NCBI RefSeq assembly: GCF_002101375.1
Contig: NZ_CP015207.1
Span: 1,224,501-1,288,500, forward strand
Source of the DNA: Sporosarcina ureae
GTDB taxonomy: Bacteria; Bacillota; Bacilli; Bacillales_A; Planococcaceae
Direction: 5' to 3'
DNA: 64,000 bases
The position numbers were made by a program, and so were the translations under genes. Each line of letters starts with the position of its first letter. The first letter of the stretch is position 1. Below, piece after piece: positions 8,226-17,949 of this stretch. The notes under the pieces are model-generated. The model searched no databases. It was given only the letters and a program-made list of their open reading frames with translations, and was not told where the DNA came from.

Positions 8226-9075
8226 AAATATAGAAACATTTTTAGGGTTCGAAGCAGACTACGAGGAGGCATCATTCGTAATTTTCGGTGCCCCATTTGA
8301 TTCCACCACATCATTTCGTCCTGGTACGCGATTTGCCAGTAAAGCGATGCGAAGCGAATCATTCGGTCTTGAGACATACAGTCCTTATCAAGAAGCCGAT
8401 TTGACGGATTACACATTATTCGACGGTGGCGATCTAGAACTTAGTTTTGGTAATACCGAGCATGCTTTAGAGCAAATTGAAGAATTCACTTCACTTATTT
8501 TGAAGGATGGGAAAATCCCCTGCATGATTGGTGGCGAACATTTAGTCACTCTGGGAGCTGTACGTGCTGTTGCAAAAATGTATCCGGATTTACATGTAAT
8601 CCAATTCGATGCACATACAGACTTGCGTGAAGATTATTTAGATCAACGTCTGTCTCACGCTACAGTTATTCGTAGAATCTGGGACCTGCTTGGAGATAAC
8701 AAAATATTCCAATACGGTATTCGTTCTGGTGATCGTCCAGAATTTGAATGGGCAGCTAAGCAGCATGTTTTTATGAATAAGTTTAATTTTGATGGACTTG
8801 AAGATACGGTTGAAAAACTACAAGATAAACCCGTCTATTTGACGATTGATCTAGACGTACTGGATCCTTCCGTCTTCCCTGGAACCGGTACACCGGAAGC
8901 GGGTGGCGTAAGCTTTGTTGAGTTGCTACAAGCCATTTTGACGGTCAGTGGTTTGAATATTGTTGCCTGTGATATCAACGAACTGTCTCCTATCTACGAT
9001 CAAAGCGGTACATCAACAGCCGTGGCTTGTAAAGTGTTACGTGAATTAACGATTGCTATAAATAAAAATAACTAA
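8215..9075 (+). CDS. speB: Agmatinase-family ureohydrolase
   Basis: A binuclear manganese ureohydrolase (arginase/agmatinase fold), 286 residues. Metal ligands are visible in GGEHLVT, QFDAHTDLR and TIDLDVLDPS, followed by GTGTPEAGG. It overlaps speE by 11 nt, and a speE-speB pair also occurs in B. subtilis. The default reading is agmatine to putrescine plus urea. Because carboxynorspermidine synthase and decarboxylase follow directly, it could instead hydrolyse N1-aminopropylagmatine to spermidine, as in thermophile and cyanobacterial routes. Sequence by eye cannot separate these options. Confidence 0.92.
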   Translation: MLNKNIETFLGFEADYEEASFVIFGAPFDSTTSFRPGTRFASKAMRSESFGLETYSPYQEADLTDYTLFDGGDLELSFGNTEHALEQIEEFTSLILKDGKIPCMIGGEHLVTLGAVRAVAKMYPDLHVIQFDAHTDLREDYLDQRLSHATVIRRIWDLLGDNKIFQYGIRSGDRPEFEWAAKQHVFMNKFNFDGLEDTVEKLQDKPVYLTIDLDVLDPSVFPGTGTPEAGGVSFVELLQAILTVSGLNIVACDINELSPIYDQSGTSTAVACKVLRELTIAINKNN

Positions 9076-9091
9076 ATTGGTGGTGTCTTTA

Positions 9092-10291
9092 ATGGGAAAA
9101 GCATTAATTATTGGAGCTGGTGGCGTAGCAAGTGTCGTCGTGCATAAGTGTTGTGAGGTACCCGATGTATTTGAAGAAATCTGTATCGCAAGTCGTACGA
9201 AATCAAAATGTGATGCATTGAAAGAAAAGCTTGACGGTGGACAAACAAAAATCCAAACAGCTCAAGTGGATGCAGATAACGTGCCTGAACTCGTCGCGTT
9301 AATCAATGAATTTAAACCGGATATCGTCATTAATGTCGCATTGCCTTATCAGGATTTGACGATCATGGATGCATGTCTTGAAACAAAAGTAGATTATTTG
9401 GATACTGCGAACTACGAGCCACTTGATACAGCGAAATTCGAATATAAATGGCAGTGGGCATATAAAGAGAAGTTTGAAGAAGCAGGTATAACTGCATTGC
9501 TCGGCAGTGGTTTCGACCCTGGTGTAACGGGTGTGTTCTCCGCATACGCATTGAAGCATTACTTCGATGAAATCCATACGATTGATATTGTCGATGCCAA
9601 TGCAGGCGACCACGGGTATCCTTTTGCAACGAACTTTAACCCGGAAATCAATATCCGTGAAATCACAGCTAACGGACGCTATTATGAAAATGGAGAGTTC
9701 GTGGAAACAGAACCTCTTGAAGTGAAACGCGTTTATGATCTACCTGAAATCGGACCAAAAGACGTCTACTTGCTATACCACGAAGAACTTGAATCATTGG
9801 CGAAAAATATTACCGGTGTAAATAAAATTCGTTTCTGGATGACGTTTTCTGAAAAGTATTTGATGCATTTGCGTGTACTTGAAAATGTGGGAATGACGTC
9901 CATTGAACCGATTGATTTTGAAGGTCAGCAAATCGTTCCACTGCAATTCCTGAAAGCTGTACTACCGGACCCCGCTTCGCTAGGACCGCGTACGAAAGGA
10001 AAAACGAATATTGGTTGTATCTATCAAGGCACGAAAAACGGTGAGCCAAAAACGTATTATGTTTACAATATTTGTGATCATCAAGCGTGTTATCGTGAAG
10101 TGGGATCACAAGCTATTTCCTATACAACAGGTGTTCCAGCTATGATCGGTGCAATGATGATGTTAACAGGCAAATGGAAAAAGCCAGGTGTCTTCAATAT
10201 TGAAGAGTTCGATCCGGATCCATTCATGGATGCGTTGAATGAGTATGGTTTACCTTGGCATGAAGATTTCAATCCAACTTTAATAGACTGA
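9092..10291 (+). CDS. Carboxynorspermidine synthase-like dehydrogenase
   Basis: A member of the saccharopine dehydrogenase family, 399 residues. It has an N-terminal NAD(P)-binding GAGGVASVVVHKC motif, GSGFDPGVTGVFSAYAL in the middle and a Lys1-like C-terminal domain. Relatives condense aspartate beta-semialdehyde with a diamine (or agmatine) and reduce the imine to a carboxyaminopropyl amine. Its immediate neighbour, an NspC-type decarboxylase, supports this over lysine metabolism. The ATG at 9092 is chosen because GGTGGTG lies six nucleotides upstream. An in-frame TTG at 9077 adds five residues. It starts 16 nt after speB, and the following gene starts 10 nt after its stop. Confidence 0.85.
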   Translation: MGKALIIGAGGVASVVVHKCCEVPDVFEEICIASRTKSKCDALKEKLDGGQTKIQTAQVDADNVPELVALINEFKPDIVINVALPYQDLTIMDACLETKVDYLDTANYEPLDTAKFEYKWQWAYKEKFEEAGITALLGSGFDPGVTGVFSAYALKHYFDEIHTIDIVDANAGDHGYPFATNFNPEINIREITANGRYYENGEFVETEPLEVKRVYDLPEIGPKDVYLLYHEELESLAKNITGVNKIRFWMTFSEKYLMHLRVLENVGMTSIEPIDFEGQQIVPLQFLKAVLPDPASLGPRTKGKTNIGCIYQGTKNGEPKTYYVYNICDHQACYREVGSQAISYTTGVPAMIGAMMMLTGKWKKPGVFNIEEFDPDPFMDALNEYGLPWHEDFNPTLID

Positions 10292-10301
10292 GGAGAATAG
10301 T

Positions 10302-11438
10302 ATGAACTTTGATGTACAAGCAGTCCCATCGCCTAGTTATGTCGTTGATGAAAAATTACTGATTGCTAACTTAGAAAAAATGAAATTCGTTACCGATCAA
10401 ACAGGATGCAAGATCTTACTTGCACAAAAAGGATTTTCGATGTTTGCAGTCTATCCGTTAATCGGACAGTATTTGCATGGCGTTACTTCAAGTGGTGTAT
10501 TTGAAGCGCGTCTTGGCTTTGAAGAAATGGGGAAAGAAGTACATACGTATGCCCCCGCTTTTCAAGAAAACGAGTTTGAGGAAATCCTTCGTTACTCTGA
10601 TCATTTGGTATTCAATTCATTTGCGCAGTGGAAGCAGTTCAAGAGCCAAGTTCAAAAGCAGGAAAAGTCGATTGAATGCGGAATCCGCATCAATCCTGAA
10701 TACTCTGAGATTGAAGTCGATATGTATAATCCTTGCTTCACCTATTCACGATTCGGTGTTACGTTAGATAATTTTGAAGCTGATGAACTCGAAGGTATTA
10801 GTGGCCTGCACTTCCATACGATGTGCGAGCAAAACTCTGATACGTTGTGGCGGACGATCCAAATCATCGACGAAGAATTCGGTCCCCATTTACAGAAGAT
10901 GAATTGGATCAACTTCGGTGGCGGTCACCATATCACTCGTGCTGATTACGATCTGGAGACATTAATCCGTTGCATTCGTTTCATGCAAGATAAATATAAT
11001 CTTGACGTTTACCTTGAGCCGGGCGAAGCCGTTGCGCTAAACACCGGCTTCCTCGTCTCGACAGTACTTGATACGATGCATAATGGTATGGACATTGCTA
11101 TTCTCGATACTTCGGCTTCTTGTCATATGCCAGATGTTCTGGAGATGCCTTATCGTCCGGAGATTATCGGGGCAGGTATGCCAAATGAAAAAGCCCATAC
11201 TTATAGATTAGGAGGGCCAACTTGTCTTGCTGGGGACGTAATTGGGGATTATTCATTCGATCAGCCATTACAACCTGGCGATCGACTGGTATTTTGCGAC
11301 ATGGCACATTATTCGATGGTGAAGAACAATACGTTTAATGGCGTTAATTTGCCATCGATTGTCCTTCATACTGCCAATGATGAAATCAACGTAGTGAAGC
11401 AATTTGGTTATGAGGATTTTAGGCAGCGGTTGTCTTAA
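10302..11438 (+). CDS. nspC: Carboxynorspermidine/carboxyspermidine decarboxylase
   Basis: A PLP enzyme of the alanine-racemase-fold decarboxylases, 378 residues. The Lys in LLAQKGFSMF is the expected Schiff-base residue. GLHFHTMCEQNSD, NFGGGHH, LEPGEAVA and the C-terminal LGGPTCLAGDVIGDY (catalytic Cys from the partner subunit) are typical of NspC. It removes the carboxyl group left by the preceding enzyme, giving norspermidine, spermidine or aminopropylagmatine depending on the starting amine. AGGAGAATAGT precedes the ATG. It is the last gene of the operon. The first terminator-like hairpin downstream is 250 nt away, inside the repeat element. Confidence 0.9.
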   Translation: MNFDVQAVPSPSYVVDEKLLIANLEKMKFVTDQTGCKILLAQKGFSMFAVYPLIGQYLHGVTSSGVFEARLGFEEMGKEVHTYAPAFQENEFEEILRYSDHLVFNSFAQWKQFKSQVQKQEKSIECGIRINPEYSEIEVDMYNPCFTYSRFGVTLDNFEADELEGISGLHFHTMCEQNSDTLWRTIQIIDEEFGPHLQKMNWINFGGGHHITRADYDLETLIRCIRFMQDKYNLDVYLEPGEAVALNTGFLVSTVLDTMHNGMDIAILDTSASCHMPDVLEMPYRPEIIGAGMPNEKAHTYRLGGPTCLAGDVIGDYSFDQPLQPGDRLVFCDMAHYSMVKNNTFNGVNLPSIVLHTANDEINVVKQFGYEDFRQRLS

Positions 11439-11466
11439 GAGTAGTGAGTGGGAAAAGTGAGAGCAA

Positions 11467-12012
11467 GTTGATCTACGTTCCAGGCGGACGCTTTCCCAAG
11501 GACGTGGCTTGGGCCGCTTCGCTACCTGCGGGGTCTCAAGGCGCACGCTTATCCATCAAGAGTCGCCACCTTCCACTACAATCATCTGGTGTCTTTTTCT
11601 GATTTTAGAAAGTGGAGTTCAAGTTCATAACTACTAATCAAAATTACATCATTTTCTTTACTCCATTCGACTATTTCGTTTAAGACGTAAAAACCCGATT
11701 CGCTGAAAAATGCAAATCGGGTTTTTACACTTTGATACAAATAAGTAATGTGTAAAAGTCTATAATAGTTTAAGGTATCATTAGAATTACCAATCAACAC
11801 ACTGATACTTTTTATATTCCAGTTCAAGTTAGAATAGTACATAAGTTTTTCATTCCACTCGCGATCATCAGAAGATAACACCAGTTGATCGAAGTGGAAG
11901 GCGGCGACTCGGGGAGGATCAGCCCGATCAGGTGAAACAACTAAAGGAGCACCGCGACTAGTTGGTTCACCGCGGGCCCTCCCGAACGCGTCCGCCTGGA
12001 ACGCAGATCAAC
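11467..12012. repeat. Pair of inverted ~130-bp repeats flanking a 287-bp core
   Basis: The left arm (11467-11591) and the reverse complement of the right arm (11879-12012) share outer ends, with GTTGATCT, one variable base, then CGTTCCAGGCGGACGC. They also share inner ends, with GAGTCGCC, one variable base, then CCTTCCACT and finally CTGGTG. The middles diverge. The ends resemble a widespread intergenic repeat of Bacillales chromosomes (recalled, not searched). The core holds a hairpin and a minus-strand open frame (11582-11881, 99 codons, GTG start inside the right arm, stop inside the left arm). That frame resembles no family I know and has no ribosome binding site. A non-autonomous mobile cassette or two independent insertions are both possible. 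Confidence 0.75.
11689..11726 (+). terminator. Hairpin likely ending the polyamine operon
   Basis: AAAAACCCGATT and AATCGGGTTTTT form a strong stem with a T tract on either strand. It lies in the core between the inverted repeats and is the first terminator after nspC. It also argues against the overlapping minus-strand open frame being a gene. Confidence 0.7.
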
Positions 12013-12054
12013 GTTACTTACCTCTATCCTGCTCTTAAACCTAATACTTACTAC

Positions 12055-13110
12055 TCACAGTAAGAAGAATCCAATCCCCATAATTAGATAGGCTGAAAAT
12101 AGCACGAGTCCCTCGAACCAATTTGACTCTCCGTCATGACATATATTGACGACTAGTAATGTGGCGGTAATCATCGCGATCAACTCTGGCCACGTGAATA
12201 CAAGTGGCATTGCAGTAGGCATCATTAACGATATCAGTACCAGCACCGGTGTGACAAACATTGCGACCTGCAATGTAGAACCGATTGCAATCTCTACCGA
12301 TACATCCATTTTATTTTTCATCGCCAATGTAATTGCAGAAGAATGCTCTGCCGCGTTACCAACGATTGCGACGATGATGACACCGATAAACAACTCTGAC
12401 CAGCCAAACTTCTCACCTAGCGTCCCAAATGTATGCACAAGCTTTTCTGAAACAAATGCAACAGCTACTGTTGCAACTAATAGTACCACTATAGATTTCT
12501 TCTTTGTCCACTCTGGCACTTCTTCTGTCTCATGAGTTTCGGTACCGAATACGCCACGATGTGTAAATAACTTAAATACCAGACCTGCCAAATAAATCAG
12601 GATGAGTATGATAGAAATACCGATACTCAAATTCAATCCAGTTTTAGTATCCATCGTCATCGAGAAGACTTCCGGAATCACAAATGCCACGACAATGGCA
12701 AAAATCAATAATGCAGAATTAAACCGGGCATCAAAAATATTAAAATTCTGTCTTTTATGCTTAATACCACCTGCGAAAAACGATAGACCAAGAACTAATA
12801 ATAAGTTTCCTAATACTGAACCTGTCAACGATGCCAGTACGATTGCAATTAATCCAGCTTTCAAAGTAAAGATAGAAATAATAAGTTCAACTGCATTACC
12901 GAATGTTGCATTTAATAAACCACCGATTCGTGGTCCACTGACAATCGCTAAACTTTCTGTTGCTCTTCCAATGAATCCAGCAAGGGCAATAATACTGTAA
13001 CAACACAATGCAAACATCCATAAATCTGACCAATTCAAGAATGATGCTATAAATACTAAAGGTACTCCTGTAAATGCCATGACAGTAAATACTTTATTCA
13101 GTGTCTCCAC
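12055..13110 (-). CDS. Ca2+/H+ antiporter (CAX family)
   Basis: An integral membrane cation/proton exchanger of the CaCA superfamily, 351 residues with about eleven hydrophobic segments. The two inverted alpha-repeats are recognisable by GNAVELIISIFTLKAG near residue 73 and GNAAEHSSAITLAMKNKMD in the second half, which supply the ion-binding acidic residues. It is similar to B. subtilis YfkE (ChaA) and probably exports Ca2+. The start is uncertain. GTG at 13110 overlaps the purine-rich GGAAAGAGGTGGAG stretch. The YfkE N-terminus corresponds to residue 4 here, a CTG codon (13101) well spaced from GGTGGAG, so an unusual start is possible. Confidence 0.88.
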   Translation of the reverse strand: METLNKVFTVMAFTGVPLVFIASFLNWSDLWMFALCCYSIIALAGFIGRATESLAIVSGPRIGGLLNATFGNAVELIISIFTLKAGLIAIVLASLTGSVLGNLLLVLGLSFFAGGIKHKRQNFNIFDARFNSALLIFAIVVAFVIPEVFSMTMDTKTGLNLSIGISIILILIYLAGLVFKLFTHRGVFGTETHETEEVPEWTKKKSIVVLLVATVAVAFVSEKLVHTFGTLGEKFGWSELFIGVIIVAIVGNAAEHSSAITLAMKNKMDVSVEIAIGSTLQVAMFVTPVLVLISLMMPTAMPLVFTWPELIAMITATLLVVNICHDGESNWFEGLVLFSAYLIMGIGFFLL

Positions 13111-13203
13111 CTCTTTCCATAATCAATTTGTTATAATCTTTCCCTAATTCCAGTTCAAATAAACTGGTTTATCATCAAAACGAAAATTATCACCTATTAG
13201 TAC

Positions 13204-13246
13204 TAAAAAAAGATAGGGGAGAGTCTGTAAATAAGACTCTCCCCTA
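13204..13246 (-). terminator. Terminator of the peptide transporter operon
   Basis: TAGGGGAGAGTCT and AGACTCTCCCCTA form a perfect 13-bp stem. Read on the minus strand it is followed by a run of seven T shortly after the stem. Confidence 0.9.
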
Positions 13247-13287
13247 CCTATTACATTTTTCAGATTATATCCATCATAAAAAACAGC

Positions 13288-14184
13288 TTAACTCTTCATT
13301 TTCGGATCCAAGGCATCTCGTAAGCCATCACCCATTAAGTTAAAGCCTAGTACAGTCAGCATAATCGCAAGCCCAGGGAAAATCATTGTCCAGGGAGCAT
13401 TTTGCAAGTAATCTTTGGAGTCGGCTAACATCTTTCCCCACTCAGGGTATGGAGCTTCTGCCCCTAATCCTAGAAATCCGAGTGCCGCTGCTTCAAGAAT
13501 AGCTGTGGCAATGGCCAATGTACCTTGTACGATGACAGGCGCCATCGAGTTAGGCAAAATATGCGAAAACAGAATTCTGAAGTCTTTCATACCAATTGCT
13601 TTTGCCGCTGTAATATATTCATCCTCTTTAATACTCAATACTTTGGATCGTATTAAACGCCCGAAGTTTGGTACGTTAATAATTGCAATAGCAATCAATG
13701 CGTTACGTAAGCTGGGTCCCAATACAGATACAATCGCAATAGCCAATAAAATAGAAGGGAAAGCAAGCATAATATCGAATATTCTAGAGATAATAGTATC
13801 GATCCAGCGACCGTAATAACCCGCTATGATCCCAAGGAAACTCCCCACTACAATTGAACCAACGACCGAGAAGAATCCAACAGACAATGAAATACGCGCA
13901 CCATGAATAATGCGTGAGAATATATCACGTCCGAAGTCATCCGTTCCAAACCAATACTCCGAAGAAGGAGGTTGCAGTCGATCTGTCATTAATTGTTCGT
14001 TGATGCCTTCTTTTGTGACAAGAGGACCAAAGAGTGCAAGCAAAATAAAGAATATGACAATAAATGCGCCTACGACAGCTACTTTACTTTTGCGAAAACC
14101 TACCCAAGCTTCCCGCCAAGGTCCTGTTGTTTTTTCTAACTTTGCTTCTGCTACCCCGTCTACCTTAGGCGTAAATTCTGACAT
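13288..14184 (-). CDS. Peptide ABC transporter permease (OppC/AppC type)
   Basis: An inner permease subunit, 298 residues. It has an N-terminal soluble stretch and an OppC_N-type first TM, followed by the binding-protein-dependent transport domain. The EAA motif region reads YITAAKAIGMKDFRILFSHILPN, which docks the ATPase. GFLGLGAEAPYPEWGKML is typical of DppC/OppC. It is the last gene of the five-gene operon, 17 nt after the oppB-like gene, and is followed by a terminator. Confidence 0.93.
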   Translation of the reverse strand: MSEFTPKVDGVAEAKLEKTTGPWREAWVGFRKSKVAVVGAFIVIFFILLALFGPLVTKEGINEQLMTDRLQPPSSEYWFGTDDFGRDIFSRIIHGARISLSVGFFSVVGSIVVGSFLGIIAGYYGRWIDTIISRIFDIMLAFPSILLAIAIVSVLGPSLRNALIAIAIINVPNFGRLIRSKVLSIKEDEYITAAKAIGMKDFRILFSHILPNSMAPVIVQGTLAIATAILEAAALGFLGLGAEAPYPEWGKMLADSKDYLQNAPWTMIFPGLAIMLTVLGFNLMGDGLRDALDPKMKS

Positions 14185-14201
14185 GAACTATTCCTCCTTC
14201 C

Positions 14202-15215
14202 TCAATCATACTTAATCCTCGGATCGATCAGTCCATATAGTAAATCGACGATCAGATTAATCATGACAAAGATAAATGCCACGATGAGAATGCCCGATTG
14301 AATAACAGGATAATCTCTAAAGTTGATTGCGTCATAGATATAACGTCCAATTCCAGGCCAAGCGAAGATGGTTTCCGTCAGAATAGCTCCACCCAAGAGT
14401 AGACCAATTTGCAGACCGATAACTGTCAAAACAGGAATGATTGCATTTTTTAATGCATGCTTATATACTACCCAAAACATTTTCTGACCCTTTGCTCGTG
14501 CTGTACGAATATAGTCTGAACGCATCACTTCTAGCATGCTTGAACGCGTCATTCGGGCGATAATCGCCATCGGAATGGTTGCAAGCGCTAGTCCAGGTAA
14601 GATCAAGTGTTTAATAACTACCCATAATTGATCAAATCTGCCCTGGATAAGCGTGTCAATTATGTATAAATTGGTTATAGCGGATACAGGATCACGGACA
14701 TTTTCACGTCCAGTTGTCGGCAACCATTGCAATTCGATTGCAAATGCCCACTGCCCCATTAACCCTAACCAGAAGATCGGCATGGAAACACCAACTAGTG
14801 CTAGTACCATCGCTGAATAGTCAAACCATGAATTTTGGAACCAAGCAGAAATAATACCCGCATTCACCCCTACAACGACTGCGATAATCATCGCAAATAA
14901 TGCCAACTCCAATGTAGCTGCTAAATAAGGCCAAATTTCGTCTGCTACAGGAAGGCGTGTACGCATGGATTCTCCTAAATCACCTTTTAAAATTCCGCCA
15001 AGATAACTGAAGTATTGTGTATACCATGGTTGATCAAGACCTAGCTTGATCGTCAAGGCTTCTACTGCTTCTTTTGTTGCTTGTTGTCCTAAAATTACTT
15101 GTGCTGGATTACCAGGAATTGCACGAATCAACATAAAAACTAAAAAGGTCATACCAAGCAGGACAGGAATTAGCTGTAAAAGCCTCTTAATCGTATAGTT
15201 GAACAACTCTTTCAC
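14202..15215 (-). CDS. Peptide ABC transporter permease (OppB/AppB type)
   Basis: A 337-residue permease with six predicted TM segments. The family N-terminus reads RLLQLIPVLLGMTFLVFML and continues to IPGNPAQ. The EAA loop YIRTARAKGQKMFWVVYKHALKN faces the ATPases, and the C-terminal DPRIKYD tail is common in OppB/DppB. It heterodimerises with the OppC-type subunit to form the pore. The appDFABC-like order and the size suggest a peptide transporter. Confidence 0.93.
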   Translation of the reverse strand: MKELFNYTIKRLLQLIPVLLGMTFLVFMLIRAIPGNPAQVILGQQATKEAVEALTIKLGLDQPWYTQYFSYLGGILKGDLGESMRTRLPVADEIWPYLAATLELALFAMIIAVVVGVNAGIISAWFQNSWFDYSAMVLALVGVSMPIFWLGLMGQWAFAIELQWLPTTGRENVRDPVSAITNLYIIDTLIQGRFDQLWVVIKHLILPGLALATIPMAIIARMTRSSMLEVMRSDYIRTARAKGQKMFWVVYKHALKNAIIPVLTVIGLQIGLLLGGAILTETIFAWPGIGRYIYDAINFRDYPVIQSGILIVAFIFVMINLIVDLLYGLIDPRIKYD

Positions 15216-15298
15216 CCCTCCGGCTTATCATGTATTAATCAAAGAAAGGGAGAATGCTGGCTTCTCCCTCTTCTTCCGTCATGTAATTTACGTATTAC

Positions 15299-16927
15299 TT
15301 ATTTGAATTCTACGTTCGACAACAAATCAGAACCAGTTGGATGCGGAACAAACCCTGTCAGTTCCTTCGCTCCACCTAACAATGGGATGGAGTGCGCAAG
15401 TGGTACCCATGGAGCTTCTTCGTGAAGAATTTCCTGTGCTTGCTTATACAACTCGATACGCTTGTCTTCGTCTACTTCTGTTTGTGCTTCTAGGAATAGC
15501 TTATGTGTTTCGTCGTTCTTAAAGTACGTGTAGTTATTACTTCCGATATTGTCTTCATCTAATAGTACATATAGGAAGTTGTCTGCGTCTCCATTATCCC
15601 CAGTCCAACCAAGCATGAAAGCATCTGCTTCCCCTTTGCTCGCCTTATCTAGGTAAGTCGCCCACTCATAAGAAACGATTTTCGCTTTAATACCCACATC
15701 AGCCAAATTGCTTTGAATAGCTTCCGCTACTTTCGTTCCGTCCGGCATATATGGACGTGGAACTGGCATTGCCCAAAGTTCCATTTCAAATCCGTCTTCA
15801 AGACCTGCTTCTTTCAATAGTTCTTTAGCTTTTTCAGGATCATATGCATATGCTTCTACATCTTCGTTATAACCTGAAATAGATGAAGGCATTGGATTTT
15901 TCGCCACTTCGGCACGTCCTTCAAAGAATGAATCGACAATAGATTGTTTATCGATTGCATAGTTCATCGCCTGACGAACTTCTTTTTTATCAAATGGCGC
16001 ACGAGTTACTGTTAATCCGAGGTATCCTACGTTCATGGAAGGGCGCTCGAACAACTGCAATGCATCATTATCTTCAATCTTTACTCCATCAGCTGGATTG
16101 ATTCCATCTGCTAAATCTATTTCTCCGGATAGTAAAGCATTCAGACGAGCAGAGTTATCAGGAATGGCTTGGAAAATGATGCGTTCCAATTTTGGTAACC
16201 CTTCTTGCCAGTATTCTTCGTTCTTTTCAATTGTAATGGTTTCATTTGGCTTCCACTCTACAAACTTGAATGGACCTGTCCCTACTGGGTTACGCTCATA
16301 CTCATCATCACCCTTTTCAAAAGCTTCAGGACTTGAAATAGCGAACATACTCATCGCAAGATTTTTCAAGAATGGTGCTTGTGGACGCTTCAATGTAATA
16401 ATTACTGTGGATTCTCCATCTGCTTTAACCGATTCAATTACGTGCTCTTCATCGTCTTTAAATCCACCAAACATAGAGTTGTAGTATGGGAATGTATCTG
16501 AATCCCCATTCGCCCAACGCTCAAAGTTCTTTACGACTGCTTCTGCATTAAAATCAGTGCCATCATGGAATTTCACGCCTTCTTGTAATTGGAATGTATA
16601 CGTCAATCCATCTTCACTTGTGTCATACTCTTTAGCAAGACCTGGTTGAACCGTCGTATCCTGCTCCCCAAAGTTTAATAACGTTTCGAATAAATTCACC
16701 GTTACTTTAAATGTCTCCCCTTCTGTTACACGGGATGGGTCAAGAGATGTTGAATCTCCGCCTCGTCCAAATACTAACGTTTTGTTCTCACTGCCGCCTT
16801 TATCCGCAGCGTCTTTGTCCTTGTCGCCACTGCCTTCATTATCATCGCCGCCTGAACAAGCCGCCAAAGCAGTCGATAAGATAAGAAGCATGATCAACGC
16901 GAACGACCACAGTTTCCCTTTTCTCAT
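15299..16927 (-). CDS. Peptide-binding lipoprotein (OppA/AppA type, SBP_bac_5)
   Basis: A 542-residue extracellular substrate-binding protein. The signal peptide ends in a lipobox ([10 protein letters not shown], lipidated Cys at about residue 23). A Gly/Asp/Lys-rich linker follows, then the family 5 solute-binding fold with [19 protein letters not shown] and the [14 protein letters not shown] region. The ATG overlaps the stop of the upstream ATPase gene (ATGA), and GGAGGGAT lies upstream. Ligand size cannot be judged from the sequence. Peptide is the family default, and nickel or opine-type ligands are less likely in this gene order. Confidence 0.93.
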   Translation of the reverse strand: MRKGKLWSFALIMLLILSTALAACSGGDDNEGSGDKDKDAADKGGSENKTLVFGRGGDSTSLDPSRVTEGETFKVTVNLFETLLNFGEQDTTVQPGLAKEYDTSEDGLTYTFQLQEGVKFHDGTDFNAEAVVKNFERWANGDSDTFPYYNSMFGGFKDDEEHVIESVKADGESTVIITLKRPQAPFLKNLAMSMFAISSPEAFEKGDDEYERNPVGTGPFKFVEWKPNETITIEKNEEYWQEGLPKLERIIFQAIPDNSARLNALLSGEIDLADGINPADGVKIEDNDALQLFERPSMNVGYLGLTVTRAPFDKKEVRQAMNYAIDKQSIVDSFFEGRAEVAKNPMPSSISGYNEDVEAYAYDPEKAKELLKEAGLEDGFEMELWAMPVPRPYMPDGTKVAEAIQSNLADVGIKAKIVSYEWATYLDKASKGEADAFMLGWTGDNGDADNFLYVLLDEDNIGSNNYTYFKNDETHKLFLEAQTEVDEDKRIELYKQAQEILHEEAPWVPLAHSIPLLGGAKELTGFVPHPTGSDLLSNVEFK

Positions 16928-17949
16928 ACAGATCCCTCCAATTGTTTTTTTCTTTCTATATCATCGTTGCTTTCCGTTGAATAAAGATGGCAAGCAACAG
17001 AATGACCAGCTTTCTCCTCTGCTAATACAGGGGTTACTTTCGTACACACATCCATTTTAAAAGGGCAGCGAGTGTGGAATGCACAACCGCTTGGCGGATT
17101 CGCTGGGCTTGGCATATCCCCTTCAATAATGATTTGTTCCTTCTTGTAATTTGGATCTGGTACAGGTACTGCAGACAGTAAAGCCTGTGTATACGGGTGG
17201 AGGGGGGTTGCATATAGCTCTTCACTTTCTGTAATCTCCACAATCTTCCCCAAGTACATTACTGCCACACGATCACTGATATGGCGTACAACACCAAGAT
17301 CATGTGCAATGAAGATATATGTCAAATTGAATTCCTTTTGTAAATCCTGCATTAAGTTTAATACTTGCGCCTGAATGGATACGTCAAGTGCAGACACTGG
17401 TTCATCTGCAATAATCAACTTGGGATTCGTCATTAAAGCGCGGGCAATCCCAATTCGCTGACGCTGCCCTCCACTAAATTGGTGAGGATAACGTGTTGCG
17501 TGATATTCACTCAAACCGACAATTTTTAGGAACTCTACGACTTTTTCACGTCGTTCTTTTGCATTGCCACCACCATGGACAATCAATGGTTCTTCTAATA
17601 TCTTGCCGATTGTATGACGAGGATTCAATGAAGCATAAGGATCTTGGAAGACCATTTGGATGTCTCGACGAACCGCTCGAATATCATTAGCAGAGAGCTT
17701 CGTCAAATCTTTCCCCTGGAATTCGACGACTCCTTCTGTCGGTTCCAGCAACTGCATAATCGTCCGTCCTGTCGTCGATTTACCGCAACCGCTTTCTCCT
17801 ACTATGCCGAGCGTCTCTCCCTCATTTACATGAAACGAAACATTATCGATCGCTTTGACATGACCTACTGTTTTACCAATCAATCCTTTGCGAATTGGGA
17901 AGTATTTTTTCAATCCTTCAACTCTTAGCAGTGGTTTGTTCATTAGCAC
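16924..17949 (-). CDS. Peptide ABC transporter ATPase (OppF/AppF type)
   Basis: A 341-residue nucleotide-binding subunit. Walker [10 protein letters not shown]-loop [13 protein letters not shown], signature [15 protein letters not shown], Walker [15 protein letters not shown] and the switch His in [10 protein letters not shown] are all present. The C-terminal oligopeptide-transporter region has a Cys cluster ([15 protein letters not shown]). The GTG start at 17949 is six nucleotides from AAGGAG, and an ATG two codons later is possible. It overlaps the upstream oppD-like gene by 32 nt, indicating coupled translation. Confidence 0.93.
   Translation of the reverse strand: MLMNKPLLRVEGLKKYFPIRKGLIGKTVGHVKAIDNVSFHVNEGETLGIVGESGCGKSTTGRTIMQLLEPTEGVVEFQGKDLTKLSANDIRAVRRDIQMVFQDPYASLNPRHTIGKILEEPLIVHGGGNAKERREKVVEFLKIVGLSEYHATRYPHQFSGGQRQRIGIARALMTNPKLIIADEPVSALDVSIQAQVLNLMQDLQKEFNLTYIFIAHDLGVVRHISDRVAVMYLGKIVEITESEELYATPLHPYTQALLSAVPVPDPNYKKEQIIIEGDMPSPANPPSGCAFHTRCPFKMDVCTKVTPVLAEEKAGHSVACHLYSTESNDDIERKKQLEGSV

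Noticed and set aside
11582..11881. 99-codon frame between the inverted repeats as a gene
   Set aside because: It has no ribosome binding site, no recognisable family and an internal perfect terminator hairpin. It is kept only as a note in the repeat entry.
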